Shown here piece by piece: positions 16,501 through 24,392 of a DNA stretch of 64,000 nt. Position 1 is the stretch's first letter. Every line of letters begins with the position of its first letter. The stretch is taken from contig JAJDAO010000050.1 of the NCBI GenBank assembly GCA_029261835.1, forward strand, positions 62,001 through 126,000, given 5' to 3'. A program made the position numbers and the translations under genes. The notes beneath the pieces were generated by a model, which did no database searches, was not told the origin of the DNA, and saw nothing but the letters and a program-made list of their open reading frames with translations. This DNA comes from Deltaproteobacteria bacterium. Its GTDB lineage: Bacteria > Myxococcota_A > UBA9160 > UBA4427.

Positions 16501-17865
16501 ATGGCGAGTAGACAGAGGCATGACCGACATCCGATGGCAGCGCTCGGGCTGCTCATCGCCATCGCTCTGGCCTCCGCAGCGCCGGCCGCAGACTTCGAGA
16601 TCGAGCGCGTGGCCGCGGGGCTCTCGCGGCCGGTCCACGTAACGGTGCCCGCCGGAGACCAAGACAGGATCTTCATCGTCGAGCAGCACACAGGACAGAT
16701 CCGCATCCTGAATCGGGTGGACGGCTCCATCAACGCAGCCCCCTTCCTCAGCGTTGGCGGCATCTCCACCGGAAGCGAGCAGGGGCTGCTCGGCCTCGCC
16801 TTCCACCCCGGCTACCAGAGCAATGGCTACTTCTACGTCAACTACACCGCGGCCGGGGACACCATCGTCGCCCGCTACCAGGTGAGCCAGGATCCCGAAT
16901 TGGCCAACGCGGGCTCCGCGATGACGGTGCTGCGGTTTGCCCAGCCAGCGTCCAACCACAATGGTGGCTGGATCGATTTCGGCAGCGATGGCTACCTCTA
17001 CATCTCCACGGGCGATGGCGGGGGCGGGAACGACAGCGGTAGCGGCCACAGCGCCGGGGGCAACGCCCAGGACATCAGCGACAATCTGCTGGGCAAGGTA
17101 CTGCGCATCGACGTGGACGGGGACGACTTCCCGGCGGACCCCGAGCGCAACTACGCCATTCCCGCTAGCAACCCCTTCGTCGGGGTTGCGGGAGACGACG
17201 AGATCTGGGTCTACGGGCTGCGCAATCCGTGGCGGATCAGCTTCGACCGTACGACCGGCGACATGTGGCTCGGCGACGTGGGGCAGAACAGCTGCGAGGA
17301 GATCGATGTCCAGCTCGCCGACAGCCCGGGCGGCGAGAACTACGGCTGGAGACTGCGCGAGGGGATGATCGCCACGCCCACGCCCGGCGGCAGTCCCGTT
17401 GGAGGAGAGCGACCCGCTGGCGCGATCGATCCCGTCTTCGACTACCCCCACAGCGCGAGTACCTGCGGCGATCCCAGCCCGAGCATCAGCGGCTGCTCGG
17501 TCACGGGCGGCTACGTCTACCGCGGCCCGGTGACGTCGCTACAGGGCCTCTACTTCTTCGGCGACTTCTGCACCGCCGATCTCTGGTCGCTGCGCTTCGA
17601 CGGCTCCGGCCCCGGTGAGTTCGATGGCACGAACTTCACCGAATTCAAGGTCTGGAACGACGACCCGGAGTTCGTTCTGCCGGAAGGCACGAGCATCGAC
17701 TCCCTCTCCGGCTTTGGTGAGGACGCCGACGGCAACCTGTACATCCTCGATCTGGGGGGCGAGATCTTCCGCATTCAGGCCGCCCCGGAGCCTTCCGCGC
17801 TGCTCTGCATGCTGACCGTCGTTGGCTGCATCGCGCTGCTCCGGCGCAAGCCGGGCGTGGACTGA
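16501..17865 (+). CDS. PQQ-type sugar dehydrogenase-like protein with PEP-CTERM anchor
   Basis: 454 residues. A signal peptide (LGLLIAIALASAAPAAD) leads into a six-bladed propeller of the soluble glucose/sorbosone dehydrogenase family: FEIERVAAGLSRPVHVTVPA, IFIVEQHTGQIRI, GLLGLAFHPGYQSNGYFYVNY, NHNGGWIDFGSDGYLYISTGD, LLGKVLRIDVDGDD and YGLRNPWRISFDRTTGDMWLGDVGQN. It ends with PEPSALLCMLTVVGCIALLRRK, a PEP-CTERM sorting signal, so it is probably processed by an exosortase and displayed in the envelope. GGGAGG lies six bases before ATG 16501. Oxidation of a sugar or polysaccharide end with PQQ is the family inference; no PQQ synthesis gene is near. Confidence 0.88.
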   Translation: MASRQRHDRHPMAALGLLIAIALASAAPAADFEIERVAAGLSRPVHVTVPAGDQDRIFIVEQHTGQIRILNRVDGSINAAPFLSVGGISTGSEQGLLGLAFHPGYQSNGYFYVNYTAAGDTIVARYQVSQDPELANAGSAMTVLRFAQPASNHNGGWIDFGSDGYLYISTGDGGGGNDSGSGHSAGGNAQDISDNLLGKVLRIDVDGDDFPADPERNYAIPASNPFVGVAGDDEIWVYGLRNPWRISFDRTTGDMWLGDVGQNSCEEIDVQLADSPGGENYGWRLREGMIATPTPGGSPVGGERPAGAIDPVFDYPHSASTCGDPSPSISGCSVTGGYVYRGPVTSLQGLYFFGDFCTADLWSLRFDGSGPGEFDGTNFTEFKVWNDDPEFVLPEGTSIDSLSGFGEDADGNLYILDLGGEIFRIQAAPEPSALLCMLTVVGCIALLRRKPGVD

Positions 17866-17931
17866 CGACGGGCCCCGGAGCGTCACCTCGCGAGGCCCAT
17901 CACCCCATGGCGGGGAGGCGCGGTAGCCGCG

Positions 17932-19383
17932 TCAATCGACCAGCAACTCCAGGTCGGGGAGCGTCGGGCTGTCTTCGACGAGGAACGTGTGGCAGGTGTC
18001 GCAGTCCTCGGGGATGACGTGCTCTCCATCGGCAGTGGCCAACTCATCGTCGTGACATCGAGTGCAACCGGGGAAATCCTCGTGGCCGATGTTGTTGGGA
18101 TGAGTCTCCCAGTCTACGCCCATGTCGGGAAATACCGAACGCCCGAAGATTTCGGACGCGGCCTCCGCCCCGGCTTCGACCAGCTTGGCCTTCTCACTGG
18201 CGATTTCCGGATAATTCGTGCTGTAGAAATCCAGGATCTCCTGGCGCACTGAGTCGATCCCGATCTGATGTGTCGTGTAGTCACCTCTGATCGCGCGCAG
18301 GCCCTCTCGCTTGAAATAGGGAAGCGCGGCGAGTTCGGGTCGGTTCTCCAAGAGCTCGTCCAGGGCGTAGTCGGGGAGGGGGAACAGATGCGTCGGGCGG
18401 TTGTGGCAGTCGACGCAATCCATGACGCGTGCCTTCTCTTCCAATAGGGCGGAGGCGGGCGGCTCCGCTTCGTCGCGGGTGTAGGTTCGAACCTCACCAT
18501 CCGGTGTAGTCAACTCGACCCATGTGATTTCCTGCCGCCGCTCGTCTGCGGCGAAATAGCGAATCCGATTGTCCGAGTAGATGTGCCACCAGTGAATGCC
18601 GCCATAGCGTCCGAGGTCGAGGCTTCCGCCGCCCGTCTTGAGCAGCATGGCGGAGTAGCTCGGCGTGTTGGCTTCATCGGTGTCGAAGCGAGCGAAGATG
18701 CGGAGCTTGTCCCCGTGGTGCTTCGCGGGCCAGTGGCACTGCTCGCACGTCTCCCGGGCGGGCCGCAGGTCGTGGATGGGCGTACTGATCGGCCGCGAGT
18801 AGCTCTGGGCCGCCACTTTCCATACCTGGCGCAGCCCGTCAATCTTGGAGCGGGCAAACCAGGGTGCCCCGGGGCCAATGTGGCATTCGACACAATGCAC
18901 TCGGGAGTGCGGTGAATCTCCATAAGCGGTGTACTCGGGCTTCATCACCGTGTGACATACAGCGCCACAGAACGTTGGCGACTCCATGTAGTCGATGGCC
19001 AGGTACGTGGAGGTGCCGAAGATGATGGCGTTGATTCCGGTCAGGCCGAGGATGACCACAGCCAGCCTACGCAGATGCGGGTCGTTGAAGTCCAGACGCG
19101 GATAGCGGCCCAGCTCTTGCTCCGTCGCGCCACCGGCGATGAGGACTCGTCGGTGGCGCCAGATGCCGAGCGGAATGGCCAGGAGACCGACCAGGAAGAG
19201 GGCGGGCAGAATCATGTAGGAGAGAATCGCGGTGTAGGGATTATCCGCTTCCACGAAGAGCTCGGCGATGACGAAGATGATGATCAGCACCGCTGAGATC
19301 GTGGTGAGGATGACGCCGAACACCGTGATGAGGTTGTTGGCGTAGTTGAAGAAGCGCCCCATGCTTCGTGTGAATCGAGCCAT
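17932..19383 (-). CDS. NapC/NirT-type membrane-bound six-haem cytochrome c
   Basis: 483 residues. Three N-terminal hydrophobic segments (NLITVFGVILTTISAVLIII, YMILPALFLVGLLAIPLGIW, LAVVILGLTGINAIIF) anchor the protein. Haem-binding CxxCH motifs follow in order: CGAVCH, CVECH, CEQCH, CVDCH, CTRCH and CDTCH (six in total, the first four in the NapC-like part). NapC/NirT proteins pass electrons from the quinol pool to periplasmic reductases. The longer length and two extra C-terminal haems make it a NapC-plus-cytochrome architecture. ATG 19383 follows GGAAGGAG five bases upstream, which decides the start over ATG 19398. No partner reductase is adjacent. Confidence 0.88.
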   Translation of the reverse strand: MARFTRSMGRFFNYANNLITVFGVILTTISAVLIIIFVIAELFVEADNPYTAILSYMILPALFLVGLLAIPLGIWRHRRVLIAGGATEQELGRYPRLDFNDPHLRRLAVVILGLTGINAIIFGTSTYLAIDYMESPTFCGAVCHTVMKPEYTAYGDSPHSRVHCVECHIGPGAPWFARSKIDGLRQVWKVAAQSYSRPISTPIHDLRPARETCEQCHWPAKHHGDKLRIFARFDTDEANTPSYSAMLLKTGGGSLDLGRYGGIHWWHIYSDNRIRYFAADERRQEITWVELTTPDGEVRTYTRDEAEPPASALLEEKARVMDCVDCHNRPTHLFPLPDYALDELLENRPELAALPYFKREGLRAIRGDYTTHQIGIDSVRQEILDFYSTNYPEIASEKAKLVEAGAEAASEIFGRSVFPDMGVDWETHPNNIGHEDFPGCTRCHDDELATADGEHVIPEDCDTCHTFLVEDSPTLPDLELLVD

Positions 19384-19781
19384 GCCAACTCCTTCCATCA
19401 GCCGATGCCTCGGGGCGCGATTGCTCCCGTGCTCCGCGAATAATCAGTCCGTGCGATCGTCGAGGGGACAGATGCGACTTGTATCTCCGCTCCCGCCCCT
19501 GCTGCGCGGGCGAATGCGGAAGTCACCGGTGAACTCTAGCTCTAGCAGGGCGGGAGAACCCAGTGATTTCAGCCCGGACCGAGTCCTCGCGGAGCAAGGC
19601 CGCCACCCGAGAAGAGCGCTGAAGATTCCGCCACTTACGATGGGCTCGAACCCGCCACCACCCCCGAATCCCCGATCATGCATGTCGACCGAGGGCGTGA
19701 GAGAACCGACTAGTTGTGCCTCGTGGCGGTATAGAGCGGCAAGGTCAGCCCAGCCAGAATGAGCACTTCCAGCAATCAAAG
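19384..19781. other. Intergenic region with att-like junction 1
   Basis: About 400 bp without a supported gene. It contains the 15-bp core ATCCCCGATCATGCA at 19668-19682. The right flank (19683-19743, then 19763-19796) aligns with the right flank of the same core at 27723; the left flank is unlike either other copy. Short minus-strand frames here are products of this repeat and not genes. Confidence 0.6.
19668..19682. repeat. att-like core, copy 1
   Basis: ATCCCCGATCATGCA, identical at 27723-27737 and 30567-30581. Read on the minus strand it encodes CMIGD followed by 13 codons and a stop, as in the 3' end of the amidinotransferase gene at 30534. Right flank shared with copy 2 only; left flank unique. 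Confidence 0.7.
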
Positions 19782-20417
19782 TCAGCGGGGCACCCATGAC
19801 TTCCGAGCGACAATGAAGCGGCTGGGAGGGGAGGTTGGATAGAAGCCGGTTTCCATGATCTCGAAGTCCGTGCTGGTGATGATGTCCTCGAGTTCGGCGA
19901 CCGTCAGGCACTTGACGTAGGGGGCGAGCCCCAGGGGTCTCATGACGGCAACGACGAGACTCCAGAGACGGCTCTGTTCTGCAAGGCAGACCGTTTTCGA
20001 GATGAACAATCCACCGACCTTCAGCAGTTCGTTGACTCTGCGGACGGCGCCGGGGATGTCCTCGAGCAGGTGCAGGAAGTTGAAACCCATGACGATGTCA
20101 AAGGATCCCTTCTCCAGGTCTTCATCGAACAGAGTGGCTCGATCGAAGCGGACATTCTCCACCTTCTGAGTCACGGCCTTTTCCCTGGCGATCTCGATCA
20201 TGCGGGAGGAGATGTCGCTGGCGGCTATCTGCTTCACGCTGGGGGCCAAGAGGAGCGCGGTCGTTCCCGTCCCGCACCCCACCTCGAGGACGTTGTCGCT
20301 TGTAGACAGGTGCTTCCTAGTGCAGTCCAGGGTCTTGTTGTAGTTCTCCACGTCCTTGACGGGCTTCTTCGAATACTTGTCGGCGAGCTTGTCCCAGAAT
20401 TTCGCAGAATCACGCAT
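19782..20417 (-). CDS. Class I SAM-dependent methyltransferase
   Basis: 211 residues. Motif I (NVLEVGCGTGTTALLLA, about residues 45-61), the acidic end of beta-2 (IAASDIS) and FDIVMGFNFLHLLEDIP identify a small-molecule methyltransferase of the UbiE/Methyltransf_11 type. The C-terminal half ends with SRFIVARKSWV. Substrate unknown. ATG 20417 is preferred to ATG 20429 because GGAGG lies at proper distance before it. Lys/Asn-rich composition at the N-terminus (WDKLADKYSKKPVKDVENYNK) and a lower GC content than neighbours suggest acquisition by transfer. It sits directly beside att-like core 1, at the edge of the accessory region. Confidence 0.87.
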   Translation of the reverse strand: MRDSAKFWDKLADKYSKKPVKDVENYNKTLDCTRKHLSTSDNVLEVGCGTGTTALLLAPSVKQIAASDISSRMIEIAREKAVTQKVENVRFDRATLFDEDLEKGSFDIVMGFNFLHLLEDIPGAVRRVNELLKVGGLFISKTVCLAEQSRLWSLVVAVMRPLGLAPYVKCLTVAELEDIITSTDFEIMETGFYPTSPPSRFIVARKSWVPR

Positions 20418-20756
20418 TGCTTCCTCCATACCGCCTCAATCAGCCCGCCTCTCCTCACCACCACAGAGTGAGATGGAGCCTCTTCACGTGTTAGTAGATG
20501 TTAAGACTGACGGGTGGTGACAGCGCCGAAGATGATGACAAATGATGACCTCTGAGGCGCCGCGTTCCACCTCATAGCCATAGCACCGGCACGAACGCAA
20601 TGTGTGCGCTACGCCACTCATCTGGGAAGGGCCTGCCTCATGCGCGTATCGATGGGCAAGCTTGCACCGCCTCGCGGATCGCGCCCCATTCTCAGGAATA
20701 CGAGCAGGTGTCAGTTCCCTGGAAGCCTGCCGCACGTGGCAGGCAACCTCGGTGCA
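20418..20756. other. Intergenic region, remnants only
   Basis: About 340 bp with no supported gene. A segment near 20575-20620 (CATAGCCATAGC, then AATGTGTGCGC) is weakly similar to 30170-30215, next to the integrase relic, so this is probably degraded mobile-element DNA. The hairpin at 20725-20744 follows the PEP-CTERM pseudogene. Confidence 0.4.
20725..20744 (-). terminator. Hairpin after the PEP-CTERM pseudogene
   Basis: GCCTGCC (20725-20731) and GGCAGGC (20738-20744) form a perfect 7-bp stem around six bases, 13 bp beyond the stop codon of the minus-strand pseudogene. There is no T-run, so terminator function is uncertain. Confidence 0.4.
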
Positions 20757-21363
20757 TCAATAACGCCGACTCGTCAGGAGCGTGGCCACACCGGCAGCAA
20801 ACAGGAGCGCCGCGCCAGGCTCAGGGATGCGGTTCGTACCCTTGATGGTGGCGCTGGTGACGATGCCGCTGAGGCTCGCCCGCCACCACGAACTACCCTG
20901 CTCATTCCACGGGATGGATGTTTGCCATTCCCACGTGCTGAGGTCGACGGTGGCATGCTGCGGATCCTCGCTGCCGTGAAACCGAAAGGGATCGCGCTTG
21001 TAGTAGCATTCTACGCACCCACCCTTTAGGTATCCTGACTTGTTGCAAAGACCTCATTCAAGAAGGGGTCGTCAATCGTCAAGCTCCATTCGTCCCCGCA
21101 ACCAATCAATTGCTTGCTTCCGGGGAACTCAGGGCTGAAGTTGTCGGTGTCGAGCAGGATGGATCCCGAAACGTCGACGCAGATCGACTCCCGTATTCGT
21201 TCGGGCCACTCCGAACCGGGATCGAACTCATCAATCGTTCGTATTGATCCGACCAGCTTCGCACGGTGATGGCAATCAGCTTCTTACGCTGGGTGTCGAT
21301 CCGTATTGAGAATTTCACCTTCCCTACAGAGGCCGGGGTTTCTTCACTGCTTGATGCGGACAT
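20757..21363 (-). pseudogene. PEP-CTERM domain protein, broken by two frameshifts
   Basis: Three consecutive minus-strand frames join into one plausible protein. The first frame (from 21363) encodes VGKVKFSIRIDTQRKKLIA and runs to about 21240. A second frame continues IDEFDPGSEWPERIRESIC and then DNFSPEFPGSKQLIGCGDEW up to a stop after ATSQDT (about 21030). A third frame resumes CNKSGYLKGGCVECYYKRD and ends IPEPGAALLFAAGVATLLT SRRY, a standard PEP-CTERM sorting motif, stopping at 20757-20759. Each junction needs a single-base change. The N-terminal signal peptide was not found, so the 5' end is also lost or lies in degraded sequence. The intact gene would have encoded a surface-sorted protein of at least 200 residues. 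Confidence 0.72.
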
Positions 21364-21634
21364 GCGCAGTCGCAGGTCAATAGCTTCACAGCGGGGAAGA
21401 GCACCACGTTTCTGAGTTGTCTCGATGGCGGCCGGTACGTGGGATGTGGCGCAGGCTCACCGGGAGGATGTCACCGCAACACCAAGACGGTGCCCGGCCT
21501 GGTCGAGCTTCACCTTGAAGCGTGGCGCCAGGGCTGGGCCCAGACTTCCCGAGCTTGTGACGACACCACATCGAGCGACGGGAGAAGGAGGCTTAGCCAT
21601 CCTTACGAAGCCATCCCCTTGCGTATCACCCGTC
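21364..21634. other. Degraded intergenic stretch
   Basis: About 270 bp between the PEP-CTERM pseudogene and the flavoprotein relic. Overlapping short frames are present on both strands without recognisable domains. More of either pseudogene may be hidden here in a decayed form. Confidence 0.35.
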
Positions 21635-21971
21635 CGAGGCGGCGCGACCATCGATCGTTTCTGCAGTGATCCTGCTGTCAAGCCCAATTCCTGCCTGGCT
21701 CCCCTGAGCGAGCCACCATGCTACGCAATCGAGGTATTCCCAGGAGATGTCGGTACCCAGGACGGCCTGTGCACGGATGCCCACGCCCGTGTCCTGTGCG
21801 ACGATGGCTCCCCGATCGAAGTACTCTACGACGGGCAACTGCACGACCTGCATAATGGGCGATTCCTATCCGGGAGCCGGGGCGACGATCGCTGCCTCTA
21901 TGGCCTTCGGCTATCTCGCAGCTCAGCACGCGGTCTCTCCGGAGCCGCCGAAAGATAGGAGAGAACGATGA
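21635..21971 (+). pseudogene. 3-ketosteroid dehydrogenase/fumarate reductase-family flavoprotein, C-terminal relic
   Basis: One frame encodes RGGATIDRFCSDPAVKPN, then CLAPLSEPPCYAIEVFPGD, VGTQDGLCTDAHARVL and DDGSPIEVLYD. After a one-base shift near 21832 another frame continues GNCTTCIMGDSYPGAGATI and AASMAFGYLAAQHAV. Together these follow the C-terminal part of KstD-like/FAD_binding_2 flavoproteins (YA-V-YPGD-GT-GG---T, LYAAGN, SYPGAGATLGPAM-FGY-AARHA). Everything upstream, including the FAD-binding fold, is missing or unrecognisable. The second frame stops at TGA 21969-21971, overlapping the ATG of the next gene (ATGA), so the ancestral genes were probably translationally coupled. Confidence 0.75.
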
Positions 21972-23320
21972 TTCCCCTGCTGGAGTTCCAGGAACGCTCG
22001 CTGCGCGGCCCTGTGATGACCGCACAGAAGTTTGATATCGCCTTTTCGCTCAAGGTGCGGGAGCTGGTCGAGAAGTACGGGATCACATTCGATCCCAAGG
22101 AGCTCATCGTCGACGACGCCACCGCGGATGCGGTCTTTCAGGCGGGCGTCGATCTGCTTGCGGCGAGCGGCCTCTACCAGCTCGACACCCAGCGCGTCAT
22201 CGAATACACGCGCGAGGAGATCCTCGCATTCGCTGCGGAGCGCAAGGCCGAGCCGGCACGGGTCGTGATGGGGCGCGGACAGGACGAGATGCTTATCGCC
22301 TATCGCACCAGTGACGACACGCGCCCGCCCGCTCTCTATACGGGTGTGGCCGGAGCCATCAGCGAGGAGGAGTTCGTCCCGCTCATGACAGCCTTCGTAC
22401 GCGAGCCAAGAATCGAGGGATTGGGGATCGCCGGGGGCATATCCAAGGTGGGGGAGGTCGTACCCAAGGTGGGAACCCTCACGGAGGTGTATTGCGGTCA
22501 TTGGGAGCAGGACCGCCTGCGTGAAGTATTGGAGCGCGAGGGGCGGCCGGGAATGAGTCTGGGGCTCCTGTGCACGGTGAGCACGCCCAGCGCCATCATG
22601 GAGTGCGTGGACGGGGAATTCCGCGGTCCTCACAACACGCACATTGGAGTGCACATCATCCCGGAGCAGAAGATCAACTGGGAACGCTTGCTGCTCGCGC
22701 ACTTCTGTGAGCACAAGGGGATCGTGCCGTGGCAGAGCGCCATGTCGCTCCTGGGCGGTCTCTGTCGCGACGCGGCGGATGCGGCAATCAGCCTCGTGGC
22801 CAATGTGCTTGGGCAAATGAGCTACGGCCACGGCCCCATCTGCAGTCTCTTCCCGAACCACCTCGACGGCACATGGGCGACACCATCCTGTATGTGGGCC
22901 ACCAGTGCCGCGGCGCGCGCGGCAGAGCGAAACATCGGCCTGGCCATGGGAAGCTGCCCAATCGCAAGCTATCAGTGGGGCGCAACGCCGATTTCGGTCA
23001 TGCAAACGGCGGCCCAATGCCTGACCCATACCAAGAGTGGTGTCGCCTACATTTGGCTGGGTGGAGGCCCGCGGGAAGCAGTGCTTGGGGCCGAGATCAT
23101 GGAAGCGGCATGTCGCATGAGCCGCGACGAGGCCCTGGCGTTGGCGAACCGAATCCTAGCTAGAATCGAGGCCTTGGCTCTTGAGGTAGAGCCACGGTCG
23201 CGTGTGATCACCTTCCGGGACGTCTACGACCTCGAGCGGATCGAGCCCCTCGAATCGTCTCGGGAGGCGTTCGAGCGAGGCAAGCGAGAGCTGCTGGCGT
23301 TGGGAGTGCCGCTCGCCTGA
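21968..23320 (+). CDS. MtmB-like methylamine methyltransferase family protein lacking pyrrolysine
   Basis: 450 residues, aligning by eye along most of archaeal monomethylamine methyltransferase MtmB: YTREEILAF and VVMGRGQDE near residue 80-105, AISEEEFVPLM, EGRPGMSLGLL (about 191-201), THIGVHIIPEQKINWERLLL, GHGPICSLFPNHLDG, and the C-terminal YDLERIEPLESS and LLALGVPLA. In MtmB the segment GRPGMGV is followed by pyrrolysine (UAG); here the frame is open with Gly199-Leu200 at that place and no in-frame stop exists. The family transfers a methyl group from an amine to a corrinoid protein, but without pyrrolysine the substrate is unknown; related non-Pyl MttB proteins use quaternary amines. No corrinoid protein or activator gene is in the window. 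The start overlaps a flavoprotein relic (ATGA). Confidence 0.78.
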   Translation: MIPLLEFQERSLRGPVMTAQKFDIAFSLKVRELVEKYGITFDPKELIVDDATADAVFQAGVDLLAASGLYQLDTQRVIEYTREEILAFAAERKAEPARVVMGRGQDEMLIAYRTSDDTRPPALYTGVAGAISEEEFVPLMTAFVREPRIEGLGIAGGISKVGEVVPKVGTLTEVYCGHWEQDRLREVLEREGRPGMSLGLLCTVSTPSAIMECVDGEFRGPHNTHIGVHIIPEQKINWERLLLAHFCEHKGIVPWQSAMSLLGGLCRDAADAAISLVANVLGQMSYGHGPICSLFPNHLDGTWATPSCMWATSAAARAAERNIGLAMGSCPIASYQWGATPISVMQTAAQCLTHTKSGVAYIWLGGGPREAVLGAEIMEAACRMSRDEALALANRILARIEALALEVEPRSRVITFRDVYDLERIEPLESSREAFERGKRELLALGVPLA

Positions 23321-23456
23321 AGCAGCGCGGCGTTGGTGCACGGCTCGAAGATGACATCGGGCTCCCCCGCGGCGTTTGTAACGTCTGTGCCCTCTGCTTC
23401 GTCTAAGTTCCATAGCCCCTACTTCGTCTGGCCAGTGTAGGAGCGAGGTTCTGAAG

Positions 23457-24119
23457 ATGTCGACCGCCGCTGCTTCGCTGCGGAGCACCGTCCACGCTGT
23501 CCCCACCGTCCAACTGGACGCACACACGGCTGAGGGCCTGCGAGGTTACCTGCTGCGTTTTCTTGCGCAGCGCAGCGGTGACCCGGCACTCGCAGAGGAC
23601 CTCGCGCAGGAGGCGCTCGTCCACATCCTGCGGGGTTTGCCGGGTTTCCGAGGGGCCGCCGGTCTGCGCACCTGGGCACGGCGCATAGCGTTGAATGTTT
23701 GGTACGACCATTTGCGCCGCCGTGCCGCCAAGCCGACGGAGTGCGCGTCGAAGGGCGGCGAGTTGTCGGTCGAGGTTCCCCTGGATCGACTCGTCCCCGC
23801 CCCGCGGTCGTCGTTACTGGATGACGCGTACGACAGGCGGACCACGCAAGACTGTTTGCTCGATGCGGTCCGGCAGTTGTCGCTTGCTGAGCGTGGGATC
23901 ATCCTACTCTGCGACTTTGGCGACATACCCCTCAAGGAGGCGGCAGGAACGCTCGGCTGTTCGGTGGGTGCCGCGAAGACTCGCCTCCATCGCGCTCGCC
24001 GCCACCTGACTGAGGTCTGCCGGGGCGAGTGCGTAGACGAGGACGGGCCCGACGGAGATACGTTCTGTACCCCAAAGGCTGCTTCACCAAGCCCGGCCGC
24101 GAAGCGGCAGACCTCGTGA
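23457..24119 (+). CDS. ECF-type RNA polymerase sigma factor
   Basis: 220 residues. Region 2 is clear (LRGYLLRFLAQRSGDPALAEDLAQEALVHIL then FRGAAGLRTWARRIALNVWYDHLRRR, about residues 30-85), and region 4 contains LSLAERGIILLCDFGDIPLKEAAGTLGCSVGAAKTRLHRARRHL (about 145-190). Length and lack of region 1/3 place it in the ECF group. A C-terminal tail of about 30 residues has three Cys (CRGEC, FC), which could bind metal or sense redox, as in ECFs with Cys-rich extensions; this is inference. No anti-sigma gene is adjacent. The five-haem cytochrome gene follows 270 bp downstream in the same direction and is a possible target. Confidence 0.9.
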   Translation: MSTAAASLRSTVHAVPTVQLDAHTAEGLRGYLLRFLAQRSGDPALAEDLAQEALVHILRGLPGFRGAAGLRTWARRIALNVWYDHLRRRAAKPTECASKGGELSVEVPLDRLVPAPRSSLLDDAYDRRTTQDCLLDAVRQLSLAERGIILLCDFGDIPLKEAAGTLGCSVGAAKTRLHRARRHLTEVCRGECVDEDGPDGDTFCTPKAASPSPAAKRQTS

Positions 24120-24392
24120 TCCGAACCCTCCCGATCCGCCTTGCCCACGAACGCGACGACAGCGACCCACCGTTCAACCCCGTTTCCTTCGGTTCCTCCC
24201 CTCCCCACTATTTGTGAGATCAGCGCCCCGGCCGGATGTAACTCTTCGGCCCCCGACCTCGTCTGTGTCGATGACAGCATCGGCCCCGGGTCGCACGAGC
24301 GACCGCGGGTGCAGCGCGGGAATCCGCTGGAGCAGGTCTTCGAGGTGGGGGCCGTGGGAGTCGGACTGCGCAATCGAGGAGAGGTAGGACAC

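Noticed and set aside
19620-19690. A tRNA T-arm-like sequence (GGCGGGTTCGAGCCC) on the minus strand
   Set aside because: The five-base stem does not pair correctly and no acceptor, D or anticodon arms can be built around it. It is part of the repeat flank.
21425-21958. An intact 177-residue protein upstream of the MtmB-like gene
   Set aside because: Only its C-terminal half resembles a known family, and the family continues in a different frame, so it is called a relic.
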